Source: Methanosarcina horonobensis HB-1 = JCM 15518 (lineage in GTDB: Archaea > Halobacteriota > Methanosarcinia > Methanosarcinales > Methanosarcinaceae). Taken from it: DNA of 64,000 nucleotides. This document shows, in pieces, positions 26,508 to 35,214 of the stretch. Each line of letters begins with the position of its first letter. The stretch's first letter is position 1. The notes beneath the pieces are model-generated. The model searched no databases. It was not told the DNA's origin and saw only the letters and a program-made list of their open reading frames with translations. The stretch lies in the NCBI RefSeq assembly GCF_000970285.1, contig NZ_CP009516.1:785036-849035 (forward strand), written 5' to 3'. The position numbers and the translations under genes were made by a program.

Positions 26508-26852
26508 TCAAACAGCAACAGATCCGCTTTCGTCCGTACGAATCCTTATGACGTTCTCAAGAGGGAGCACGAATATCTTACCGCTTCCGATACCACCGTC
26601 ACTGCCTTTTGCTCCTCTCTTTATTGCTTCAATCGTTGGCTGCAGGAATTCATCGTTTACTGCAATTTCGAGCTTGATTTTTTCAAGCAGGTCTGCCTCA
26701 AACTCCATTGCTCTGTAGATTTCCAGATGTCCTTTTTGCGCACCATAACCAGAAACAGATGAGGCTGTCAATCTATTAACTTCCACTTTCTGAAGCTCTC
26801 GTTTGACCGCATCCAGTCTTTCCGGCCTTATTATAGCAATTACGTACTTCAT
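26508..26852 (-). CDS. glnK: PII signal protein GlnK
   Basis: 114 residues from the ATG after GGTGGTC. It senses 2-oxoglutarate and ATP/ADP and plugs the Amt pore when nitrogen is ample. PII features: MKYVIAIIRPERLDAVKREL, the T-loop VSGYGAQKGHLEIYRAMEF, and GKIFVLPLENVIRIRTDE. The residue at the Tyr51 position is Phe, so uridylylation there is impossible. The loop before GKIFV has an insertion (KGSDGGIGSG). Operon with amtB. Confidence 0.93.
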   Translation of the reverse strand: MKYVIAIIRPERLDAVKRELQKVEVNRLTASSVSGYGAQKGHLEIYRAMEFEADLLEKIKLEIAVNDEFLQPTIEAIKRGAKGSDGGIGSGKIFVLPLENVIRIRTDESGSVAV

Positions 26853-27016
26853 CGCGACCACCAACAGGTATCCTCTATCCTATTTGATAGTATTTAATCC
26901 TATCCAAATTGATGGAAATTATTTATATTGTTTTTTATATTGTTTGAATATAAACCTGTCAAATTGTTCGAATTAAATCTGGTCAAAGCGAGTTAGAAAT
27001 AAATTATCTTCTTACC

Positions 27017-27946
27017 ATGCCTACCATAAGAGAGCTTATATTCCCTGAAATCAAATTCAGAGGTATGTTTGGAGAAATCGGAAGCATAAGAAACAAGGCA
27101 GATGAAACTTCCCTGCAAATTCTCTCCCTTTTCAGGGAAAGCATAAGCGAAATCCTTCTGAACGGACCTGAATCCGTATCAGCATATTTCAGCCCGGACT
27201 ATTCACATTATATCGTAGTACATGCCCCTCTGAATTTCCTGTTCCCTGAAAAAAGGGAAGAATGGAATCTGCGTTTTTGCAGGGATGCAGGAGTTTCCGT
27301 TGTAGAACTGGTAACAGCCGAAATCGGCAGTGCTTATGTGCGGGGCTTGATGGCGGTTAATGGCTCAAAGGTTTATGCTATCCTTCCTTTTACCTCAATA
27401 GACGCGGAAAAGTCAAAAAAGGCGGAATTTCCTGAAGACCGCATGGCCCGCGTAAGGGCTCAGGTACTCCCTACCGTGCTCCCGGGAGTAAAAGGAGAGA
27501 TTCTTCTTGATATCGGCAGTGGCTTCGGAAGCCTTACAATGGAACTTGCAAAAAATAATCCGGATTCACAGGTTTACGGCATTGATCTCCACGATTCGCT
27601 CACAGGCCAGGCACAGATGAATGCGGAAGTTCTCGGGGTGCCTAATGTGGAGTTCAGGACCGGAAGCGTCTATGCCCTGCCTTTTGAGAGAAACTCTGTG
27701 AATGCTGCCACCTGCTTTTTCATGCTCCACCACCTTGAAGATATTAAGTTCGCGCTTTTTGAGATTAAAAGAGTGCTGAAAAACGGAGGGTCGTTAACTG
27801 CAGTTGAGCCGCTGGCGCATCAACACCATCACGGACCTCAACTCTCAGAAACCGAATGGATAGAGCTTTTTGAGGATGTGGGTTTTAGTGTTAAAACGGA
27901 AAATCTGGAAGGAGCAGTTGTTCTGAAAGCCGTAAAAAGAGAATAA
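27017..27946 (+). CDS. class I SAM-dependent methyltransferase with N-terminal extension
   Basis: 309 residues. An N-terminal ~145-residue region of unknown fold (IRELIFPEIKFRGMFGEIG...) precedes a methyltransferase domain with motif I LLDIGSGFGSLTMELA near residue 162, YGIDLHDSLTGQ as motif II, and CFFMLHHLEDIKFALFEIKR. A histidine cluster AHQHHHG lies near residue 274 and might bind metal. Divergent from glnK. Substrate unknown; the last three residues KRE suggest a complete gene. Confidence 0.8.
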   Translation: MPTIRELIFPEIKFRGMFGEIGSIRNKADETSLQILSLFRESISEILLNGPESVSAYFSPDYSHYIVVHAPLNFLFPEKREEWNLRFCRDAGVSVVELVTAEIGSAYVRGLMAVNGSKVYAILPFTSIDAEKSKKAEFPEDRMARVRAQVLPTVLPGVKGEILLDIGSGFGSLTMELAKNNPDSQVYGIDLHDSLTGQAQMNAEVLGVPNVEFRTGSVYALPFERNSVNAATCFFMLHHLEDIKFALFEIKRVLKNGGSLTAVEPLAHQHHHGPQLSETEWIELFEDVGFSVKTENLEGAVVLKAVKRE

Positions 27947-28244
27947 TATTGAGAAAAATAATCTCAAAAATGGATCGAAAGACTGTCAGGCACATAAATA
28001 TGGCTCTTGTTTATCTTTCAACCCCTCTTCACACTTCTTGATTTCTATCACATTCTCGCTGCTGCTCTGTGAACATAAATAAACGGGTAAAAAACCTATT
28101 TTTTAGAGAGTGCATCTTGTTTACTCAATTGTTCTGGAACCTATAGGAATAGACAGTTTTCTTTCGATTACGGTTATGATCAAACGAAAACCATGTTGTT
28201 ATTTCCTTTATCGTTCACAGTTTGTACCATGGATATGTCTTACT

Positions 28245-28433
28245 TTATACTTTAGCTCTGTTCATAATATCTTCATTCTTTTGTACAAACTGTTTATATA
28301 TCCCACAGCAAGCTTTATTCACTTCTTTTGTGCAAATGTATGAATCACTTTTATAGAAGGAACACTTCGATTTGTATTCACAGCTTGTGTCAAATAGATT
28401 CATTTTTTCATAAACTGCATTAAAAAAATTCAT
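28245..28433 (-). CDS. small Cys-rich protein, unknown
   Basis: 62 residues with cysteines in an ordered pattern: CEYKSKCSFYKSDSYIC then ACCGIYKQF, suggesting a small metal-binding knuckle (Cys at about 18, 24, 34, 42, 43). A minus-strand TATATAAA ends 16 bases before the ATG, so the transcript would be close to leaderless, and there is no ribosome site. Low charge bias and patterned cysteines make chance unlikely. I recall similar short proteins in Methanosarcina but cannot name the family. Confidence 0.45.
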   Translation of the reverse strand: MNFFNAVYEKMNLFDTSCEYKSKCSFYKSDSYICTKEVNKACCGIYKQFVQKNEDIMNRAKV

Positions 28434-28830
28434 AGGTAACTATACTCTTTTTATATATTAATACCATTCCCCACGTATCTGCTCATAGTTTATAGCATTG
28501 GATTTTTTTCCTGGCATGGCAGGTGTAATCCCTGGAAAGGTCTACCTGAAACGGGAACAGAATATTAAAAACAGTCTGGATGCTTGAAGATCGAAAGTTT
28601 GTAGGCGGATCCCCTCTCCATTATCATCCTGCTTCAGTAATTTTTGCTCAAGGAGATAATGTTACTTCCTGATTGGAATAGGTACTGCTGATTTCTCTGA
28701 CCAGTACTTAACCTACCTTCACCTAAGTTTGTGGTTACCTTTCATGAACTTGCCGGCGCGACCGTTATTGTAATGACAGAGATCAGTACAGGTATAAATA
28801 GAAAAAAGTTCGTTTTCATGTTTTTTCTTC
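28434..28830. other. intergenic, possible gene remnant
   Basis: 397 bases with no complete gene. Two short in-frame pieces look protein-like: 28580-28672 (MLEDRKFVGGSPLHYHPASV...) and about 28728-28800 (FVVTFHELAGATVIVMTEI). They are in different frames and could be pieces of one decayed gene. The region 27947-28244 is likewise without a gene. Confidence 0.25.
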
Positions 28831-29811
28831 TCATCCCGGGAATGTTTGCATTATTACCAGGAGTAAAACGATACATATCAGCCCGGTTTCAACCATGAAT
28901 CCCTCCACGCAGGTTACTCGAAGACCGAGTTTTCTCCCGAATAGGGCAATATTTGTCGGAAGAGCTGTCTTTACATAACCAATCCCAAGGTGCAGTACCC
29001 TTGCAATGAAGAGCATTTCAAGACATTGAAGAACGGTTATCTGTTCCATTACAACTATTGTGCTAGCCGCCGAAAGAACGGCAATCTGACTCAAAAAGCT
29101 TGCTGCAAACACAATAATTGCAGCATCCGGCAGTTGAAGGGTTTTCATGAATGGTTGAAGAACCTCTGCTGAGTACTCTGCCAGGCCCAGATTAAGAATG
29201 ATGATGAATAAAAATGTCGTTGGAACCAGTACAAGGGCAACTTTTCCAAACTCACAGAAGCTTTTCCTGAGTATGGATACTGCTCTGGCTAAGCATCCGG
29301 TTTCCTTTTCCTTCTCCTCTGAAATGGACAGTCCGGTATCATTTCCATATTCCGGAGCTTTTTTGAAAAGAACTCTTCTACCTATAAATACTCCAGTAAC
29401 TGCAATACCGGTGAAAACCAGAAGTTCTAATAAAAGAAGCATCAGTCCAATCTCATAGCCAAGTACTGAAAGTGCAACGGGTGCCTGAAAAAATATTGCA
29501 CTATGAAGCCCTTTTGGTAATTGAGCGATCAAAACTGTCACAATGACGTCCCGCTCTCCAAGAATCCGCTTATGAAAGAAAGAAGAGAGCATACCCATTC
29601 CTGACCAGGAATTTAAAAAAAAGAAGGTAAGTACAGAAGAGCATGTTTTTGGAAGGTGGGCCATTTCTGTAATGGATGCCATAGGAATGCTGGTGTATTC
29701 GAGATACCGGGTTGCCCTCAGGAGATTTGATAGAAAAAAACCGATAAATATCATAGGGAGCATGATCGAGAAAAGCTTCAGAACTTCGGAAAAAATTAGT
29801 GAATAATCCAT
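28831..29811 (-). CDS. Gate-domain (nucleoside recognition) integral membrane protein
   Basis: 326 residues from the ATG following CTGGAGGAGCAGGT; the longer upstream frame has no ribosome site. About eight to nine membrane helices. The repeat of FFLNSWSGMGMLSSFFH-type and AASFLSQIAVLSAASTIVVM segments with conserved small residues resembles the Gate domain of FeoB, NupC and spore maturation proteins. Last gene of the methyltransferase-ABC operon, 77 bases after the ATPase. Substrate unknown; its position suggests it works on the same molecule as the ABC transporter. Confidence 0.7.
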   Translation of the reverse strand: MDYSLIFSEVLKLFSIMLPMIFIGFFLSNLLRATRYLEYTSIPMASITEMAHLPKTCSSVLTFFFLNSWSGMGMLSSFFHKRILGERDVIVTVLIAQLPKGLHSAIFFQAPVALSVLGYEIGLMLLLLELLVFTGIAVTGVFIGRRVLFKKAPEYGNDTGLSISEEKEKETGCLARAVSILRKSFCEFGKVALVLVPTTFLFIIILNLGLAEYSAEVLQPFMKTLQLPDAAIIVFAASFLSQIAVLSAASTIVVMEQITVLQCLEMLFIARVLHLGIGYVKTALPTNIALFGRKLGLRVTCVEGFMVETGLICIVLLLVIMQTFPG

Positions 29812-29888
29812 ACCTGCTCCTCCAGAGTAGCATTGCAGTCTTAATTTAGTCAGTCTTAACTTAAAGAATATATGGAAATTTGAAACTC

Positions 29889-30812
29889 TCAATTCTCACT
29901 GACCGCCCTGCAGGCGACTTTATGGATTCCTCCTCTTAACTGAACCTCGCCAATCCGGCACTCCTGTTTGACCATTGAGCACCTCTCTTTATATGGACAT
30001 CCTTCATCTGTGGTTTGAGATACTTCCGGATTGTGGTATTCTATCTTTTCGCCACAAAAGAGTGAGGCATTAATGAGTTCCTGTGTGTAGGGGTGCAGAG
30101 GGTTCTGAATCAAGTCATCCGTCGGCCCCTCCTCAACAATTCTGCCCCTGAGCATCACCGCAGTCCGGTCACACATCCATTGTACAATTTCAATGTCATG
30201 AGAGATGAGAACACAGGGTATTGGATGTTCTTTCTGTATATTTTTTATCAATGTGAGAATTTGTGCCTGTACTGAGAGATCAAGGTTTGATGTGGGTTCA
30301 TCTGCCACGATCAGTGCCGGGTTGAGGCTGATGGCACGGGCAATCACTATCCTCTGAATTTCCCCGCCGCTTACCTCATGAGGGTAGCGGTTAAGGATCT
30401 CTTCACGTATATTCATACTCCGAATAATCTCCTGTACGGTATCTTCGATCAAATCTCTCTTCCCGGAGAGCAGCAGCCCTTCTACAAGGGAATCCCCAAT
30501 TCGCATCCTCGGGTTGAGAGAAGACCTCGGATCTTGAAATATCATCTGCAGATTTGGCCAGTATCTCTGTAACTCTGCTCCCTTGAGATTTGTGACATCG
30601 AGATCGCCGATTTTTACTCTTCCTCCTGTTGGCTCTAACAGGCGCACAAGCATCTTACCCAGGGTTGTCTTTCCGCACCCGCTCTCTCCCACAAGCCCGA
30701 AAATTTCATCACTCCTGATCGAAAAGCTCACGTCCCGTACGGCATGTACTTCTGTCTTATTTAAAAAAAAACCGCTGGTGTAGGTCTTGGACAGGTGTTC
30801 AACTGCAAGCAT
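29889..30812 (-). CDS. oligopeptide/nickel-type ABC transporter ATPase, DppF-like
   Basis: 307 residues from the ATG (MLAVEHLSKTYTSG). Walker A GESGCGKTT near 46-54, signature SGGEIQRIVIARA, Walker B LIVADEPTSNLD. The C-terminal oligopeptide-type extension carries Cys in CPYKERCSMVKQEC as usual in this family. It overlaps the preceding ATPase gene by 14 bases. Pairs with the DppD-like ATPase to drive import through the two permeases. Confidence 0.9.
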   Translation of the reverse strand: MLAVEHLSKTYTSGFFLNKTEVHAVRDVSFSIRSDEIFGLVGESGCGKTTLGKMLVRLLEPTGGRVKIGDLDVTNLKGAELQRYWPNLQMIFQDPRSSLNPRMRIGDSLVEGLLLSGKRDLIEDTVQEIIRSMNIREEILNRYPHEVSGGEIQRIVIARAISLNPALIVADEPTSNLDLSVQAQILTLIKNIQKEHPIPCVLISHDIEIVQWMCDRTAVMLRGRIVEEGPTDDLIQNPLHPYTQELINASLFCGEKIEYHNPEVSQTTDEGCPYKERCSMVKQECRIGEVQLRGGIHKVACRAVSEN

Positions 30813-31764
30813 AGTGGCACCGAACTCCTCTATTCTCTTCACGCATGTCAGGATGATGCGTTGCACACTTCTCTTTTGCATATGGACACCGGGGATGGAA
30901 ACGGCATCCGGTTGGGAGTTGTATCAAACTTGGACTCATTCCTGGTATCGAGGACATTCCCTTTGATGGCATTGAAGACATCAAACCCTGTGTGTATGGG
31001 TGCCTGGGGTCGTCGAGCATGTCCTGTGCAGGCCCCCTCTCAATAATTTCACCTGCATACATCACCGCAAGATTTTCACAGATCCGTGCCGCACCGATGT
31101 CGTGGGTTATCAGCAGAAGAGAACGTTCCGCAGTGATGCTATCTATCAGTTTCACGGTTTTGTTCCTGAGAATCGTGTCCAGCCCGGTAGTCGGTTCGTC
31201 TGCGATGAGGAGGTCCGGGTTTTGTGCAATACCCATCGAGATCAAAACCCGCCTGTTCATCCCCCCTGAGAGCTGGTGTGGGTATCGGTCCGATACATGA
31301 GGATAAAGTCCAACTGAGTTAAGGAGATCGAAAACCTTCCTGTAGAGTTGTCTTTTATCCTGAGAACCTCCATTTGGATGTATTGCTTTTTGAACCTGGC
31401 CTTTAATCTTCATAAGAGGGTCAAGGGAGGAGATATGCTGGGGGATTAGCCCGATTTCTCCACCCCTTATCTTCACCATGTGATCCTTACCTGTCCTGAG
31501 AAGGTCTCGATTGTGAAAAACAATCTCCCCGGATACCAGTGCATTCTGCGGGAGAAGCTTCAGTATGGTCTGGGCAAGCACGGACTTTCCGCATCCGGAT
31601 TCCCCTATAATAGCCATTCTTTCCTTTTCCTTCAGGTCAAAATCAAGACCGTTCACCGCCCTGACAGGACCATTCCCAGTGATAAAGGTCGTATTCAGCT
31701 TTCTGATACGCAGAATGGGCTCTCTGCCTGTTTCACCTGTAAAATCATGCGATAAGGTATCCAC
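30799..31764 (-). CDS. oligopeptide/nickel-type ABC transporter ATPase, DppD-like
   Basis: 321 residues, GTG start after AAGGAGGAG. Walker A GESGCGKSVLAQ, signature LSGGMNRRVLISMG (usual LSGGMRQRV, so N-R for R-Q), Walker B LLIADEPTTGLD, and H-loop LLLITHDIG. The C-terminal Cys-rich extension has CRFHPRCPYAKEKC. Fourth ABC component gene of the operon. Confidence 0.92.
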   Translation of the reverse strand: MDTLSHDFTGETGREPILRIRKLNTTFITGNGPVRAVNGLDFDLKEKERMAIIGESGCGKSVLAQTILKLLPQNALVSGEIVFHNRDLLRTGKDHMVKIRGGEIGLIPQHISSLDPLMKIKGQVQKAIHPNGGSQDKRQLYRKVFDLLNSVGLYPHVSDRYPHQLSGGMNRRVLISMGIAQNPDLLIADEPTTGLDTILRNKTVKLIDSITAERSLLLITHDIGAARICENLAVMYAGEIIERGPAQDMLDDPRHPYTQGLMSSMPSKGMSSIPGMSPSLIQLPTGCRFHPRCPYAKEKCATHHPDMREENRGVRCHYACS

Positions 31765-31778
31765 ATTCTCTCCTCCTT

Positions 31779-32678
31779 TTATTGAAAGTCAGCCTTTTCC
31801 ACCCTCACCGGATCAATTCTCTCTTTCAGCCAGTCACCGAGGCAGTTGAATGAGAGAACTGTAATTACGATACACAATCCCGGAAAGATCATTGTCTGCG
31901 GTGCGGTCTCCATGAAAGCGATACTTCCCTGAATCATCGCCCCCCACTCCGGAGTTGGAGGCTGGGCTCCGAGTCCGAGGAAACTCAGGCCTGTGATATG
32001 AAGAATTGCGGACCCGACATCAAGTGTGGCAAGGGCGAATATCGGGGAGAGTACGTTTGGGAGTACGTGTCTCCTGATGATGTAATATGAGTTTCCCCCC
32101 ATGAGCCGGGCTCCTTTGACAAAATCCTTTTCTTTTACCTGGAGAACAGACCCACGGATAATTCGTGCATAACTTACCCACCACATCACCGAGAGTGCGA
32201 GCACGATGTTGAAGAGCGAAGCTCCGAATAATCCGACAAGTGCTATGGAAAGGATCGTCCCCGGAAACGCCAGGAAGAGATCCACAGTACGCATAATGGT
32301 CTGATCAACAATACCTCCAAAAAATCCGGCAGTCAATCCTATGAAGGTGCCAAGTACAACACCGACGGCAACCACGGAAAGGGCGGTTACCAGCGAGGTT
32401 TGTGTTCCGTGGATTACCCGGCTAAGAATATCCCGGCCGTGATGGTCTGTTCCAAACGGATGTTCCATATCCGGTTTTGCAAGCCGGTTGTTAAGGTCTA
32501 CAGAATTCGGATCATGGGGAGCTACTGAACCGGGAAAGATAGCCATAATCACAAAGGTGAGGAGGATTATGCAGCTGATGATCACCCCTGTACTCATATG
32601 TGGGAACTTGATCTGGAGGGAATGACCGGTCTGTCCTTGACGGCTGCTCTGTCCTTTTCCATACAAATTGTTACTCAT
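31779..32678 (-). CDS. oligopeptide/nickel-type ABC permease, DppC-like
   Basis: 299 residues, six membrane helices, with a soluble N-terminal segment HPFGTDHHGRDILSRVIHGT that is the DppC/NikC hallmark. The coupling helix loop is GARLMGGNSYYIIRRHVLPN. It overlaps the DppB-like gene by 8 bases. ATG follows TGGAGGGAAC. Confidence 0.93.
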   Translation of the reverse strand: MSNNLYGKGQSSRQGQTGHSLQIKFPHMSTGVIISCIILLTFVIMAIFPGSVAPHDPNSVDLNNRLAKPDMEHPFGTDHHGRDILSRVIHGTQTSLVTALSVVAVGVVLGTFIGLTAGFFGGIVDQTIMRTVDLFLAFPGTILSIALVGLFGASLFNIVLALSVMWWVSYARIIRGSVLQVKEKDFVKGARLMGGNSYYIIRRHVLPNVLSPIFALATLDVGSAILHITGLSFLGLGAQPPTPEWGAMIQGSIAFMETAPQTMIFPGLCIVITVLSFNCLGDWLKERIDPVRVEKADFQ

Positions 32679-33630
32679 GAATGTTCCCTCCAGGTTTCAT
32701 CCTCGGATCGATGTACACGTACAGAATATCAACGAGAATATTGACGATAACAAATATCAAAGCGATAAGGAGCACAAATCCTGCAATGACAGGATAGTCC
32801 CTGCTCATTACCGATGCCAGAAGAAAGTTCCCTATTCCCGGCCATCCGAAGATTTGCTCAATGATAGCTGTGCCGCCGAGGAGCGTTCCGATATCCAGCC
32901 CTGCCTGGGTGACAACAGGTACAGAAGCGTTTCGAAATGCATGCCTCACCACAACCTCTCTCTCACTCAGACCTTTTGCATAGGCTTCAAAGACATAGTC
33001 TTCGGAGAGGACATCGAGCATGCTTTCCCGTGTTATCCTCAAAATTCGTGATATCTGGAGGAACCCGAGTGCAAGTGTCGGAAGGATAAGGTGCTGTATC
33101 CCGCCATATCCGAATGAAGGGAGGATGTCCAGATGGATTGAGAATACGAGGATGAGCAGCAGTGCAAGCCAGAAGGACGGTATTGAGGTCCCCATTGACG
33201 CGATGAAGTTGCCGAATTTGTCAACCGGTGAATGTGGCCTCATGGCTGACAGTACACCAATGCTGATACCCGCTACCAGTGCAAGTGCCATCGCTGTCAT
33301 AGTAAGGATGAATGTCGCCGGAAAACGGGCAGTGAATTCTTCCAGAACCGGATCACCTGTCCTGAGGGATATACCAAGGCTTCCAGAGAACAGGTTTGTC
33401 ATCCAGGCAGCGTACTGTTTTAAAAAAGGCTGTTCAAGCCCGTGATTATTCATAAAAAGTAAAACAGCTTCTCTTGTCGGCTCGTTTCCTGTCTCCTGTG
33501 TTAGAATAATCTCGGCCGGGTTTCCCGGTGCGAAGTACATTATCGAAAATGAGAGGATTGATGCAAGAAAGATCGTTATAAGAGCCCAGGGTATCCTTCT
33601 TGCTAATAAGATGGGTATGTCTCCGGCCAT
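32671..33630 (-). CDS. oligopeptide/nickel-type ABC permease, DppB-like
   Basis: 319 residues from the ATG (MAGDIPILLARRIPWALIT) right after AGGAGGATC; a longer TTG start overlaps the upstream stop. Six helices. Family landmarks: YFAPGNPAEIIL at the N-terminal periplasmic side, the EAA loop YAKGLSEREVVVRHAFRNA, and the ending YVYIDPRMK. Forms the channel with the DppC-like partner. Confidence 0.93.
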   Translation of the reverse strand: MAGDIPILLARRIPWALITIFLASILSFSIMYFAPGNPAEIILTQETGNEPTREAVLLFMNNHGLEQPFLKQYAAWMTNLFSGSLGISLRTGDPVLEEFTARFPATFILTMTAMALALVAGISIGVLSAMRPHSPVDKFGNFIASMGTSIPSFWLALLLILVFSIHLDILPSFGYGGIQHLILPTLALGFLQISRILRITRESMLDVLSEDYVFEAYAKGLSEREVVVRHAFRNASVPVVTQAGLDIGTLLGGTAIIEQIFGWPGIGNFLLASVMSRDYPVIAGFVLLIALIFVIVNILVDILYVYIDPRMKPGGNIHE

Positions 33631-33640
33631 GATCCTCCTC

Positions 33641-35212
33641 TTAAGGCTCAATACTAACCGTGCTCAGGTCGAGACCATAGATTGAGGCAGGGAACGTGAA
33701 GCCTTTCACAGATTTTTTATATGCAGCGATTTTCTCTATATCATAAAGCGGCATACAGGCATATTTCTCCTGAATACACAGGTATGCGGCGCTATAATCT
33801 TCATCTGCACCTGTAGCTATGGCTTTTTCGATCAGCTGGTCAAGCTCTGCATCGTGGTAAGATGCCGGCCATGACCCCCAGGTAGAGTGATATTTTCCGG
33901 TAAGTGGTCCTTCGGGCAGACTTGGGACTCCCGAGCTGTGGTGAAGATACATGTCATAGTTGCCCTTTTTACGTTCTTCACCTGCTGCACCGCTTTCAAG
34001 AACAAGGATCTTGACTTCGACGCCGATTTTCTTCATCTCACTCTGGATATAGACAGCAATCGAGTCGGAATTTGCTTCACCCTGGGGAACGATATAGGTA
34101 AGTGTCAGCTTCTTTCCGTCTTTTTCCCGAATTCCGTCGGCTCCGGCAACTACCCATCCTGCCTGGTCAAGGAGGTTCTTTGCCTTCTCCGGGTCATAGG
34201 TATATTCTGTCCCTGCAAGGCTGCTGGCCCACGGGTATGTCGGGGATACGACCGAGTATGCAGGTTCTGCGGCGCTGGCAAGGAGTTCCTTAACCATCTT
34301 ATCCCGGTCAAACCCAAGGTTAATCGCTTCCCGGAGACGGATGTCACTCAATGGTCCCTCGTTACAGTTCAGTTCCACAACCTGATATCTTCCGTAGGAC
34401 TGCTTCTCGACGATGATATCCGGATCGCTCATCATCTGGGGGATCTGCTCATATGGGACAGTTGAATGGTGGTCCGCCACCCCAATGATATCCACATCAC
34501 CTGCACGCAATGCCGATACACTGGCATAGCTATCAGGAATTACCCGGTACGATATCCGGTCAATTAGCATTCCTTCACCTGAGGCCGGATCATGTCTCAC
34601 AAATTCTGCACTCTGTGCCTTTACATAGTTCTCAACCTCGAACTTCCCAGTTCCAATGAAGGATACGATCTCTCCATCGTTACTCCAGGAAGGTTCGACT
34701 GATGTTGGTGCGATAACCTGGCTGGTCGACTCCGATGAGAGCGATTTGATGAAAGCTCCATATGGTTCTTTCAGAGTGACCTGTATTGTATGTTCATCAA
34801 CCTCACTCACATTGGATATCTTTAAGAATGCAATATCGTTCTTCCTTGGCCCCTGACTGCACCAGGTCAGGAACCATGCAGCAGAACTCGCGTTCCATTG
34901 CGTCCCGTCGTGGAACTCTATCCCCTTATTGAGGTTGAATATATAGGTCAATTCGTCATCAGACTCGTTCCATGAACTGACAAGATGGCCGGGAATCGGT
35001 TTTCCATTGGCATTGATGTCCAGGAAGACATCATAGACATTCATCTTCATCTCTACTCTTGAATCAAAATCTGCGGGTCCGGCAACGATAAGTGTCTGAA
35101 CGTTGTCATCGGTCTGGGCGCTCTTTCCTACGCATCCAGAAGCGGTAATTATACATCCGACAAGGAAGCAGAGTGCCAGCAGTTTCAGCGGTGTAAAACT
35201 TTTTCTCTTCAT
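33641..35212 (-). CDS. substrate-binding lipoprotein, SBP_bac_5 family
   Basis: 523 residues from the ATG after AGAGGATTGAAA. Lipoprotein signal with lipobox ASGC, Cys27. The mature part is a cluster-C binding protein (LVSSWNESDDELTYIFNLNK, IEFHDGTQWNASS, SDIRLREAINLGFDRDKMV). These proteins bring oligopeptides, nickel or metal chelates to the permease. I see no clear nickel-specific signature. It is 2 bases after the methyltransferase stop. Confidence 0.9.
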   Translation of the reverse strand: MKRKSFTPLKLLALCFLVGCIITASGCVGKSAQTDDNVQTLIVAGPADFDSRVEMKMNVYDVFLDINANGKPIPGHLVSSWNESDDELTYIFNLNKGIEFHDGTQWNASSAAWFLTWCSQGPRKNDIAFLKISNVSEVDEHTIQVTLKEPYGAFIKSLSSESTSQVIAPTSVEPSWSNDGEIVSFIGTGKFEVENYVKAQSAEFVRHDPASGEGMLIDRISYRVIPDSYASVSALRAGDVDIIGVADHHSTVPYEQIPQMMSDPDIIVEKQSYGRYQVVELNCNEGPLSDIRLREAINLGFDRDKMVKELLASAAEPAYSVVSPTYPWASSLAGTEYTYDPEKAKNLLDQAGWVVAGADGIREKDGKKLTLTYIVPQGEANSDSIAVYIQSEMKKIGVEVKILVLESGAAGEERKKGNYDMYLHHSSGVPSLPEGPLTGKYHSTWGSWPASYHDAELDQLIEKAIATGADEDYSAAYLCIQEKYACMPLYDIEKIAAYKKSVKGFTFPASIYGLDLSTVSIEP

Positions 35213-35214
35213 TT

